A DNA stretch of 64,000 bases from Halichondria panicea (Eukaryota > Porifera > Demospongiae > Suberitida > Halichondriidae): positions 3,720,001-3,784,000 of the forward strand of contig NC_087381.1 of NCBI RefSeq assembly GCF_963675165.1. The letters are read 5' to 3'. The notes below the pieces were generated by a model. The model was not told where the DNA came from. It searched no databases and saw only the letters and a list, made by a program, of their open reading frames with translations. The position numbers and the translations under genes are program-made. Positions 1 to 12,200 of the stretch are shown here, piece by piece (the stretch's first letter is position 1; the number at the start of each line of letters is the position of its first letter).

Positions 1-1510
1 GTGTATGTGATAAATGCAGTCCGGTGCAGTAGCCCATGCGATAATTGTTGTTATAGTTCACATAATTATTGCACACTTTTTAGTATAATTATCAGTTGAA
101 TGACTATTGCATATAGTCATGCATGTGAGTGACCTTCTTGTTGACTACAGAAATTAATGGTATGATTCCTTATATGCAACATTTTACACAAACTAGACTA
201 TAATTATTTAAACACTATAATTATAACAAGTATTTTAAACAATGCTATGTAAACACAAAGACAACATAGAACGGACACGGTAAGAACGACACAATTACAC
301 ACATTAGCTATAACTATAATTAACTATAATTATTGTCTTAGCTTTATTGTGTTACCTACAATTTTGACTATGCAAAATGATTTATGAACAGTTAATCACT
401 AAGTTAATAGGTGTTCAAGACTGTTTGTTGTTTTCCAAAATTAATAATTAATGCACAAACTATTGGTATCACATTATATATACCACGGTTGCATCAGAGA
501 GCTAAATGCCTACATCATAATTATGTTTTAGAATCAAGGCTAGTCATGAGAAAAAATCTTATCACCTTCATGATAATTATGGCGGCCTGCTTGTAAGCCT
601 GCCAGGTTACAAGAAATAGGGTTCCAGATCCCCATCAACGTATACTGAGATGACACAGTATAATGATATTCAGTGTGCCTGTGTGTATGTGTTATAAGTG
701 AAACGTATTGTATAATTATTATCTACACGCAATAAATATATACTGTATAGCGCGAAATTTTGGAGGCACTTATTTTTCGTGGATTGGCCTCTAAAAGCAT
801 TTCGTTGCACAATGTTCGCGGAATGACTGCTTAACCGGAAGCCACGCCTTTAAATCTTTGCACGTTATAGCATAATTAAAGAACAATTTTCGTGGACTCA
901 AGTTAATTTTCGTGTAAGATTGCTAACCACGAAATCCGCGAAAATTAAGCCCCTAGAAAATTTCGCGCTATACGGTAGTACATTGAATGTGTTTTGTCAA
1001 ACATAATTATTAAAACTACCTTGCATTGTACATTGTGTTTTATGATTAATTAAACATAGATCTAAATAGTTATTCGAATTTGATAGGGGTGTCATGCCTA
1101 ATACCTCATACATCCACTCCAACTCCCACACATACATAATTATGTGAAAAAATAACGCAGTCCCCATGCATGTATGAAAAATTGCCTCAGCACAGACTCT
1201 GCTCATTTTCAAAAACCACCTGCACCGATTTTATACTTGCACTCCGTAGCTAGCCAAACCAATAATGCTATAATTATGTACTGCATTGTTTGTTTCTCAG
1301 GTAGACAACGTTTTGATTAACATAGCGATTATTGTGCATATAAAAAAAAAAAGAAGGAGCGAACGGTTAAATGTCTATGTTAGATCTATATGCAATGCAG
1401 CATTCACACAAATTGTTATTTACAGTAACTACTTATAAAATCAGCTGCATCGTTTTGTTTGGTGCCATTTTATGAACCTAATAACAGGTGTAATGTTTGT
1501 TGCCAGTTTA
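1..1510. other. AT-rich gene-free stretch
   Basis: I see no convincing exon here. The short open frames have no recognisable domain and are dominated by AATTATA-type simple sequence. The only structured object is the palindromic element at 741-977, listed separately. Confidence 0.6.
741..977. mobile_element. Palindromic MITE, family A, copy 1
   Basis: The ends are inverted repeats: the left begins TACTGTATAGCGCGAAATTT and the right ends with GCGCTATACGGTA. The reverse complement of the interior closely matches the element at 59853-60080, including the block around CCACGCCTTTAAATCTTTGC and the flanking CGTGGATTGGCCTCTAAAAG block. It carries no coding capacity, so it is best read as a non-autonomous foldback DNA element. 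The superfamily cannot be settled from the sequence. Confidence 0.75.
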
Positions 1511-2646
1511 TCAAACATAAATTTCAACAAGTTCTATAGGTGCATCTTCGTTACCAATTCCTTCGTTTCCACAAAGCCTTAACTCAATATCGTCAGTGGT
1601 TGGTTAAGAAAGTTGTACAAAACCATGGCGGATTGTTGAATTCACAGCAAGTACTGGTACTCCCACACCCCTGACCATCCCAAAGTAGATCATCAGGATA
1701 GAAAATAAATTGTCGCAATTGACGACTTGCTGTAGCACAGAAAGAGTCTTGGCCAATAAATGGAGGTATGAATCCAGTGTAGGCCATGTCAGGCCGAGTA
1801 CAGGGGCACACTTGTGTGTTACTTCTGGTCTCATCAAGAGCTCCTGCAAAAGTCCAGATATGCTGTCGTGGGGACTGTACATGTGTAAACACCGTCCACA
1901 TATGGGGAGTCAATTGTGAGCAAACGGGGTAATACTCAAAGAAACCATCTGTTGACCCACTCTGATAACCAATAATTCGACCACACACATGTGAGTACTC
2001 TACCCCTAAGTCAGGTACATAGTGGACAACATCCTGCTGGTCCTGGTCTACCACATAAGCGTAGAGGTGGTTGTGTCCTATCTACCAACTTGAATTCATT
2101 TGGACAGGTTTGGTTGGGATCAGTCATGTCGAGGTTGGCCACCCTCATCCATCTTTTTGCAGCATTGCAGCTACAGCTAGTTCGATCCATATCACAGTAG
2201 ACGTGCACTTCGGTTTCAAATGAGCTTTTAATAGCGTAAAATCCTGATGGACTGTCACGAAGTTGAGCATCTTGACATGACTTAGGAGCAGCTAGAAAGC
2301 TTTGAATATTGTTGACCTGAAGTCGAAGTTGTTGTAATTCCATATTCGAGGCATTTAGTTGCCTTTGAAGTGAGTCGTTGGTCTCCTTATCGGCATCATT
2401 TGAAACAGTTTTGAGCTCAATCTGTGTAAAGGTTATAGCTATGGCAGCCCCAATCAAAGCTAATACAGCAAAGCAAAATGAGAGAAATGCTATTATAAGG
2501 GATCCGGAGTAGCAAAAGTTAGACGTTTTCACAGACTTAGCAGCTTTCAAGGTGTTTTTTTGTTCAGGGTTTTGACCTCTTGGTCCTGGTGTCTCGTAAG
2601 TGTCCATGGCATAAGCAGAATTGTTCGTGCAGCTGTAATCTTCCAT
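1511..2646 (-). pseudogene. Fibrinogen-related type II membrane protein, two frameshifts
   Basis: Single-exon gene read from ATG 2646. It shows a cytoplasmic N-terminus of about 45 residues, one hydrophobic transmembrane segment (residues ~48-73), a short coiled-coil-like stalk, then a fibrinogen-domain start (SCQDAQ, SGFYAIKSSF, VHVYCDMD). A Cys-rich extracellular module follows (WMRVANLDMTDPNQTCP, SHVCGRIIGYQSGS, SPRQHIWTFAGALDE). The frame breaks near 2027-2040 and again near 1598-1606. Each break is repaired by one base, and the last segment ends with the expected tail DDIELRLCGNEGIGNEDAP and a stop at 1511-1513. Intact length would be about 377 residues. Such extracellular modules are common in sponge surface proteins (family knowledge). 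Two breaks in an otherwise conserved frame could be a recent pseudogene or assembly indels; I cannot tell which. The ligand is unknown. Confidence 0.7.
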
Positions 2647-5600
2647 TAGAAGCTATTATTTCGATAGACTAAGCAAATCTAATTATTTTCTTGTGTTGAG
2701 TCAAACTCACTTAATGATTAAGCCTTTTCCACAGCAATTCCAGAGTAAAACAGCTACCAAGAAAAGAGTAGTGCCTAAGTGATTATAGTCTCTATAATTA
2801 TACTCTAGCTGCATGGACTAGTTGTCAACATAGATGTATAAGGGTGCATGCATGCTAAACATAACAGGAAATCACAGCTATTATACACCCTATACATTTA
2901 GGGCAAGAATATCGAATAATTATTGGTAATATTGCTTGTCTATAGCACACAAGTCCTCGTCACTTTAATAATACAGTTTTCTTTGACAGCTAAAAAGTTT
3001 TTAAATTTTCCGCCTTGACAGCTTGTTTACAAACACAGTTTATAATTATACACTAGTCCGGAAAAAACATTTACAATGCGAAAGTTAAGCCTCTTTTCTT
3101 TTATAAGTAATTTTTATTAAGCCATTTTAATCTAGTGTATGTTCTCACTGAAGCTTTATAGTACTGTGTTATAACTTTAAGCATTTCCACAAGAATTCCG
3201 GGGGAAAACAGACATAATTTTTATAGTAACAATTAAGCTACAAAGTCATTATAGTACAATGTAGTCTAGCTAGTAAAGAATAATTATAAAGCGTGCTAAA
3301 CAATTATTTATTATCAAATCTAGACTTAGACTACTAGAAGTGTAACATTCATTGCTTGTAGCACACTAGCTAGTCGTCATCACTTTTCATACAGCATTAT
3401 ATTCATGCAAACATATACTATACTTGTTGGTTTCAAGTTGCCTACTGGGGTATGTCGATCTGTCATAAAATCGGCTAAATATACACACTGAATTCTGGAC
3501 ATAGGTGTAGGAACATAAAATTATCTGGGGGCAAGTTTAATGGGTGCATGCATGGTGTAGGCCATCCTTGCCCCCATATATTAAGCCACCCTGGGTTTTA
3601 GACAAGTGTGAGTAAAAGCTAATATTTTGGCAATTTGTTGCTTACAACAGTTGCAGGCAAAGGTCACCTGCCCACCATAATCATACATGTACACCAGGCA
3701 GCTTTCAGGCAACGAATACTATAACCTGTTGAAGCCTATAACAAATCAAACGATTCGCTAAAGATCTTACTATCCTAAATAGGAGTAAGTAGATAGTAGA
3801 TAATTTATAGTACTTATCATGCTAAACCACAAAACTGAACCATAGTATTAAATGGACTAAAGTCGATTAATTTTGTGTTCAATTTGATTTCATAAAGTTG
3901 CCATAACTTCAGAGTTTCATATGCCATTGGATTCCTTATTAAAAAGCTAGCTTCTATCTGTATGCTGTAGAGCTGGTAAACTCCAACCAGCTAAAAGTTA
4001 GCATTTTCCATGTAGAAGTCCCGGGCATAATTATAACTGCATAAATGAAGCCATAATTTACCACATAACTTCCGGGGTCGAACTCAACGCAAATAGACTT
4101 CAGAACTGTTATAGAGTAAGTAACCTATCTTCGCCAGACACCTATAATCGGCGGCTATTGCACGAAGCACAAGACAATTTTGCACAAAACTAACTACATG
4201 GATCTACAGATGGGTAAGAAAGTAACAGCTCCCCAAAATTTGGAAAGAATAACTTGCTTGCGGAGGGAATGGTGGTCATGAGAAATGAGCTGCCGAATGC
4301 ATTGATAATCGTCAGTGAGACATTTATCTCCGTCTTTGCACGCTTACCAAGCACTGAAACTACCAACACTAAACAATACTTCTTGGCACAACTCTAACTA
4401 GTGAGCACTACTTGCAGGCAAAGCAGCGTTAGCTGCAGATCGAGCCCCACCCAGCTAGGCATGACGAAAATTTTGCAAAAAAATAATGCTGATTCAGCAA
4501 TAATTGTGCACATTCAGCAATAATTGTGGCAAATTAAACTGGGATTACCTCGATTTCAGGCCGCCCTGAAGATATGTGCACAATTATTGCTGAATCAGCA
4601 CTATTTTTTGCAAAATTTTCGTCATGCCTAGCTGGGTGGGGCTCGATCTGCAGCTAACGCTGCTTTGCCTGCAAGTAGTGCTCACTAGTTAGAGTTGTGC
4701 CAAGAAGCATTGTTTAGTGTTGGTAGTTTCAGTGCTTGGTAAGCGTGCAAAGACGGAGATAAATGTCTCACTGACGATTATCGATACATTCGGCAGCTCA
4801 TTTGTCATGACCACCATTCCCTCCGCAAGCAAGTTATTCTTTCCAAATTTTGGGGAGCTGTTACTTTCTTACCCATCTGTAGATCCATGTAGTTAGTTTT
4901 GTGCAAAATTGTCTTGTGCTTCGTGCAATAGCCGCCGATTATAGGTGTCTGGCGAAGATAGGTTACTTACTCTACTATAATTATAGTTTTGATTTGAAGC
5001 AGGTGGACTCTGAGATGGACTAGATCTAGGGCTACTGATAACATTTACATGTACAGTGCAACAACCAAAGAGAGGAGTACATTTTTTTGGGGGGGGTACA
5101 CATTTTTCGGCATATCTTCTAAAGTAAAAGCGATACGATCTATTTGAGTGAAGGTACTGAAAGTTCAACTATTGGCGCTTCCATTGGACCACCACCTGTT
5201 ACACCATATTGCATCATTAATATAAAATGGCTGTAAAATGGCTGTCTGAAGATGTGTACCTCAGAAAATCTGGGCTAGTCTAGTTTATATTTAAGTTCTG
5301 ATTTTTGAGCAGCATCTACAATAGTGTACTTTTCATCTGTACTAACTTACAGGAGCTAGGCTGGTCTCTTCTTTTCTTTTCTAGAGCTGGAGCAGCCCAT
5401 CTAATTATGAGTAAAAGGGGAGGATCTGCAAACCATAGAGGTTAAAATATACAAGCAAATTAAAGCTCAACAATTTTGTGAGAATATATATAATCTATGC
5501 TGCAAGAGCCTCATGAGCCTTCCAAATTGGTCGTGGATATCCTCTCCCACCTACCTCTTTTATATGTGTAGACTCTACATGTACTGTAAGGTGAGCTACA

Positions 5601-6238
5601 GCACATGAGTGAGTCCTGAGGAGCAGCTGGCTAGTCGAGTGGTGAGGATCTTTGTCCCATCACGTACGTCATGCCATGCAATCAGGTTCAGCCAACACTA
5701 GATGAACTCATTCATGATTTCCAGGATTCCATACATGCACAGTGTATTCGTCTATTGTATTGACTATTGTATGCATGACCTGCTCACATGTGCTCCATGT
5801 ACTGCAGGACAGCTCATCATTCTGAGAATGGTATCTCAAAATATGGCACCTTGGCTCCCGGAATACCACGAGTACAAGTACAAAAGTAAGAGTGTGATTA
5901 TTGTGTACTGCACATAATAATATAAGGTTACCTTGAATTCCTTGAACCTTCGGGTGAATACCCAGGGACTGGTTTTGTAGTGTGTGATTTTATGAAGTAA
6001 TTCCTAATATTAGAAACTGAGCCTATTTTTAGACCTTCCTATAAAGCATAAACACAGCCGTAGTTGCTAGTAGTTAGTTCCCTGAACTAGAATTGTGCAG
6101 AGGTTCATTACAGATAAGATACCCTTCTACTACAGGTAATATCCCAAAATTGAAGTAATTGTACACCACTTATAAATTTACTCTTCACTGTGTGTATGTC
6201 TAACCACAAGTTTGTTTAGGGGACAATCTTTGTGTTGA
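2647..6238. other. Intergenic region, no gene recognised
   Basis: Apart from the long inverted repeat at 4112-4974 I find no coding exon. The short open frames around 4893-5168 and 5702-5917 have no family resemblance, and the first is mostly repeat arm. The region may hold the promoter and any non-coding first exon of the downstream HELZ2-like gene. I cannot place a start site. Confidence 0.5.
4112..4974. repeat. Long inverted repeat (about 400-bp arms, 60-bp loop)
   Basis: The left arm 4112-4513 and right arm 4574-4974 are reverse complements over their whole length, with only a handful of mismatches by eye (for example around 4295-4305 and 4372 against their partners). The spacer is about 60 bp. 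The outer ends carry TAGAGTAAGTAACC / GGTTACTTACTCTA. No protein is encoded in the arms. A transcript across this locus would form a long double-stranded hairpin. It could be a foldback transposon, or a recent inverted duplication preserved by gene conversion. Confidence 0.9.
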
Positions 6239-9200
6239 ATGGATCTCTTGTTGCCCTGGGAGCACAAAGTTTGTGAGGATTGCCTAAAACGGAACCCTCA
6301 CGCCATTTGGCTGGTCAAGTATGGCTGTTTCGGTAACCACCATTGGAAAAAAAGCATCCATGTGGTCATTGACGACGAGAACATGGAGTTAGTGAGGGTG
6401 AGACCTCCTCCAAGTACAATCCAGGGCCAGTTTCACATGTGCAAAAGGGCTGGACATTGCTCTAGAAGCAGTTGTACGTTTGCACACTCTGCTCTTGAGC
6501 TGGACAAATGGAATGCCATAAAAAGTATGCTAGGTGAGTAAGTAAGTGGTTGTGATTGCGTTGTCTTCATGTATCATTTCCTGTGTTACAGCTTGTGGTG
6601 GGAAAGGTTGCCAAGTGTCTGCTCGATCCCCTTCACAAATTTGCTCAGCTTGTTTCAATGCAACCCCCCAAGCTGTCTGGATGGCTTGGATGCCTTGCAA
6701 GAAACATTGTAACAAACCCAAGGTTACCGCTGTTATTAGCTCCGATGGAAAGTGTCTGGTGAAAATTCGTAAACCATCCTCCATGGCAATGACGATTCCC
6801 GCACAGCTGAGGTCACATCCCGACTGCAAGCACGTGTCATGTCTAGACCCCCACAGCCCAGAGGAGCTGGCCTATTGGAAGTGGAGAGTGGACACTGAGA
6901 GAATGTGTAGTGCCCTACAACACAAAATGGTACTGCGTTCATTAATCAGCTCATCATGTAATCGTGAATCTATGTTTGTAGTTAGGTCATGTGAGCTTTA
7001 GGGATATGTGCAGCAAATATTTGTACCCGGATCAGCAGACAGTACTAAGGGGGGTCACTGACCCACTTTCATGGGATAACTACAGAGGGAAGTTCCACAA
7101 ACTAGTCTATCTGGATAATCTAGAGCATGCTCGGAAAATGGTTACTGAGTAAGTCATTCCTAGTAATCTGACAGTGGTAATTATATTCATAACACGTTGC
7201 AGTTGTGATGATGAGCTGATGGTCAGTCGTGAATACGCAGATCAAGTGCTGATCAAAGGGATGGAGAACTCAGCGATGGATTATGTGGCTCAAAACACGC
7301 CCCCTTGTACGGTGCAGATCAGAACAGGAGTGACGCTATTAAACGGAACGTATGACAGGAGACGAGATGGTGGTCTCTTAGTACGACTCCATCAGTGCAC
7401 TTCACCAAAGGATTCTTTCAAAGCTTACGTACACTTTGAGTACAATCACTGGTACTTTTGGAGACTCCATCTTGCCATCTCTTATGCTCATCCTGGACTA
7501 ATTGATAACTTGGTAAATGCAAAATTGCCACGCTATCGTCCCCTACAATGGGAAGCTGTGAACAAGAGGATAGCACTCAAGATTGACAATGAGTACCAAG
7601 AAATGGCTCTTAAAAAGATGCTTCTTTGCAGGCCAGGCTCTCCATTTCTATTAATGGGCCCCTTTGGCACCGGCAAGACACACCTCTTGGTTACGGCCAT
7701 CACAAAGCTTCTGAAAACATCGCAAACAAATCGAATACTCATTTGTACCCACCAAAACAAAGGCGCTGATCACATCTGCAGTCTTCTGAACTCTCAGAAA
7801 TTCATTGGACCTGCGTTAATTGCTCGCTTATACCCTGACGATAAAACTAGAAGTCTACCTCAACAACTTTGCTTCTCCATTCGCGACACTAATGTATCGC
7901 AGTTAGTATCGAAGGGTGTCATAATAACCACCTTTATGACAGCTCTAAGACTCAAGGAAAAAGACAGAGGTGATCAACTGCACTTCTCCCATATTATCAT
8001 TGACGAGGGTGCACAGTCCCGGGAGCCGGAGGCACTGGGAGCTTTGCTCATGGCACAACCAGACACTCATATCATCATTGCTGGTGACAACAAACAGGTC
8101 AGATACAACACATTGCAAATACTCTACTCGGTTCTTGGGTGTGTGCTTCGTATCACATTTCCAAAGTCATCAGTTTGACAAAAGCAAAAGCTTGTATAAC
8201 TGTAGGCCTTTAGTTAATATTGGTCAATCTCACAGCTTGGCTGCTGTGTAATTACATGTAGCTATATCCAACTACTTATTTCCTCCTCCAGGTTGGTCCA
8301 GCTGTTTCAGTGTACTGTGACCTTGCCAGAGAGAATGGCCTCGGGGTATCGATGTTGGAGCGGTTGCTGGATCTCTATCAAAATGAATACAAAGACATGA
8401 AGCAACTTAATTTCCATCGCCATTCTCTCCTCACCAACTACCGCTGTCATCCTTCCATACTTTTGCTAGCCTCCAGTTTATTCTACGAGTGTACACTGCT
8501 GAGCCGCAGCACCAGCAAGACACACCCCTTAGCCCCCTACCCTATAGTCTTCCACTGCTCTTCTGTTCAGCAAGATAGATTGAAAGTGTCTGAGACGTCC
8601 AACAGAAAAGAAGCAGAGCTGCTTGTTGACAAGGTGGCTGAGTTTATTGAGGCGTGGCCACTAACAGAGTCAGAACACCACCCTCACATTGCTATATTGG
8701 CTGGCACTGCTCGCCAGGTAAGTATTGGCTAGCTCTGAATACGAACAAATTGTTTATTAATTTATTACATTGGTAGGCGGAAGAATTACGTCGGAAATTG
8801 AGATCGAGGGACCTACCATTTCATGTGGAGGTCACTTACACCTACACGATTCAAGGTGATTATCACAACATCACTCCACAGTACACTACAAAACATGTAG
8901 ATTGTTCTCTTCGAAAGCAGATACATGTAGTAAACACTGCTTAATAATAATGTATTTCTTGTTTTACAGGTAGTGAGTTCGATGCTGTGTTCTTGAGTAC
9001 CCACGAACCCATTGACAACGAAGGCAAACCAGTCAATGTTGTGCGGAGCATTTGCAACGAATATGTCTTCAATACAGTCATAACGAGATCTCGGTCACTG
9101 ATAGTTGCCGTGGGTAACCCGTTCCTCCTCATCAAGATGGGCACATACTTTCCCATTAACTGTTGGTCTGAGCTGATTCAACGATGCATTACCTGTCAAT

Positions 9201-12200
9201 CCTTCTATCTGCCCCAGGGCATAAACACGCCTAGAGCAGAACTCCCAAAGATGATCAGTACACTTACAGAGAGGGTTCTTCCTACTGAATTGTTTCAAGA
9301 CCTCTACGAGCAAAAGAATGAAGAAGGAGCTGACGTCCTCCTTACGAACTACATCAAGCTACTGAACAAGCGTGGGGAATATTTCTCTGGTTTAAAGTTG
9401 GTTCAGGACCCTCGGAGGGGAGAAAAGGTGTGGCAAATGGAAGAAGAACCGGAGTCTGACCACATTGTATTGGGCGAGCTCAAGTTAAACACCCACCACA
9501 AGGGGGTGGTCAAACCTCACGGTGGCCCAGAGATTAAAGTGACCTCAATGCGAGAGAGACGATGCTTTTTTGATGGTGATAAGGTGCCAGTGGACACGAG
9601 AACAAATGAGATTGTTATGAACGAGGAATTTGAGCAGAAATTTAATGAGGCCCACTTTGGAAAACCAATTGTTTGTCGTGTCAATCCACTGAATATGATT
9701 GAGTTTATGCCTTTAGACAAGCGATGTCCTATTCTTATCAACCTACCTTCACTGACCAAATTTGAGCGAGATGGTGTGATATGCTTTGAGCCGAGCAGTC
9801 TTAACGATCGGGTGAAAGTCAGTAACTTCATTCCCAAAGACCAAGCTCGAAAGATGGTGTTTGTGGTCAAGGTTCTTCAATGGAGACAGCAATTTTCCCA
9901 TCCTCTTGGCATCACTGTTGGTGCCCTTCCCTGCGGAACCTCTATCTACTCAGGGGACCTACTTCTTAAAGTGACAAACCATATCCCGATGCAAAATAGC
10001 TGCACTGATTTTAATAATCCACCAGATTGCAGCCAACCTGACATTCGGCCCTTCAAGGATGTGATAACCATCGACCCTGAGGGCTCTACAGACCATGACG
10101 ATGCTCTCTCCTGTGTGCTGCTATCTGGTTTAGACGGATGTCACGAGTACGAGTTTGGTGTGCACATAACAGACGTGCAAAAGTTTGTCCCCAAAGACTC
10201 CAAGTGTGATTGTATTGCAAGAGAGAGAGGATGCTCCGTGTACAGCTCCTCTGATAATTGTGTAAGTCACATGCTGCCAGAACAAATCGTCACTGCTGCT
10301 AGCATCCTTCATGAACAGACAAGAGACTCATTCTCAGTTATTGCTCGTGTCTCCATCAAACAGAAGAAAGTTGTCGGAATTATCCGTTCAATTAAGATTT
10401 TAAAAAGCAAGATCACTTCGTCCCAAGAGTTAACTTATGAACAGGCTCAGAAATTTATTTTTGCCAAAAAGGGGTGTCGACCATTCAAAGCACTCTGGGC
10501 TATTGCTTGCCATCTCCGAGAGCAAAGACTTGGCCAAAGAGCAGCTGCACACATTCAAGCTCGTAGAGAAGATGAGATAGCGCATCCTGAGGCACACACC
10601 CTTGTCGAAGAGCTTATGATCTGGGCCAACCAAGAAGTAGCTGTCAGGCTGTCCGATTTTCATCCTATGGTTCTTCGATGCCAGCAACCACCTAGTCAAG
10701 ATGAACTAGATGAGTTGGTAGCAGCTCATGGTCAACATATGGCTGTGTCGCTGGACCTCCAACAACATACGCCACAAACACAAACCTATCAGAATGTGCA
10801 AGTGTTACACGAAACAATCAGAGAAATGGGAGTTGCGCTGAGAGAAGGATGTGTGAGGACTGCATTGCATCGAGTTCAACTTGAACACCTCCAACCACAA
10901 GTGGCTGTAGCCCATGCACTTTACCGGCAAATTTGCACTCCTTCCATTTATTGCATAACAGATGACACAGACGATACAGATTATTCCCACAATAGTCTCC
11001 AATGCGATCTTTATACTCGTTTTACCTCCCCAATCAGACGCTATGCTGACCTGGTGGTTCAGCGAATGCTGTTGGCCAATCTGCAAGACAAGGAGAATCC
11101 TTACGTTGGAAAAGAAGAGGAAATCAAGGGTCTTTGTGGAGCTCAGAGAGAGAGGGAGAGAGAAATGAACAAATACGAGGATGGTAGGCGCAACCTGGTC
11201 TTGGCGTCTAGCCTCCAGCAGTCCAGTAGGGAGTATGTGTGCTTTGTGAAGAAAATTGAAAATGGTAAACTGTTCACAGTGTTTTGCGATCCTTCCTTGA
11301 AGATGGTCGGTGATGTCTACTTAAAGCACCTCAATGCCAAGACGATTTCTCAGAAAGAATCGAGCCCCGAACCTGAAGAAGAGGAGTCAGCAAAAAAAAG
11401 CTCTTGCACCTGGCAAGTCAAAATGGCGTCTGCAAATGGAAAACCGAAAAGCTTCCTCAAGAACCCTTACCTTGAACACAGTGAAATTGGAGCAGACATT
11501 GAAATTGTCTTTTTCACACCTGAGCATGATCGATCTGAACCAGACCAAAACTCTGATTTGGAGGAGAAGAGAGTGAAAGCTTCCATCAGACCATTTACAC
11601 AGAGTGTGCCAGCTGATAATTGGAGACAGCTGCAAGGTTACGCCCTCTCCCCACCCTCTAACGCTGATGCTGTGAAGAAACTTCTCCCCAAACCACCTGA
11701 ATTGTCTCAGGGCAAGTTCCCGGACATCACCCACTCCCCCTTGTGGGTGTACGAGCTGCACCGTCCCCTGCAGAGCTGTGAGGTGCTAAGAGTGCAATGG
11801 ACTGGCTGCTTCAACAGCAACACCCAGATACTCTCTCCGATAGTCCAGCTGCTTGAGGTGGGGCCAAACCTACGAGTCTGTATCCAGCACAACAGCAACC
11901 CAGCCGAATGCTTTACAGATATATCTCTAACCAAACCTCCCAAACAAGGCCATACTTCTATTGATCAATACTTTCATTACTGGGAGAGAGTTATTCTTGC
12001 GGAGGCCGCCACAGCTAGCCTTACTGATACAGAGCTACTCATTATCACGAATGTAAAGCTGATCTGGCCCACATTAAATGAGGTCATTGACTCGCAAGGT
12101 CAAGTGTTCTACCAACTGCCAACGGGTGGACGCAATGACGAGCCACAGGATTATTGTGTTTGTATGAAGCTGAACAAGAGCTTCGCCACATCTTCCTACG

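Noticed and set aside
2011-2054. Programmed ribosomal frameshift in the fibrinogen-related gene
   Set aside because: There is no slippery heptamer with a downstream structure, and a second break follows; decay or sequence error is simpler.
4893-5168. Minus-strand 91-codon frame
   Set aside because: It covers part of the inverted-repeat arm and has no family resemblance.
10962-11168. Short frames overlapping the RNB exon
   Set aside because: They are shadows of the HELZ2-like frame, which carries all conserved motifs.
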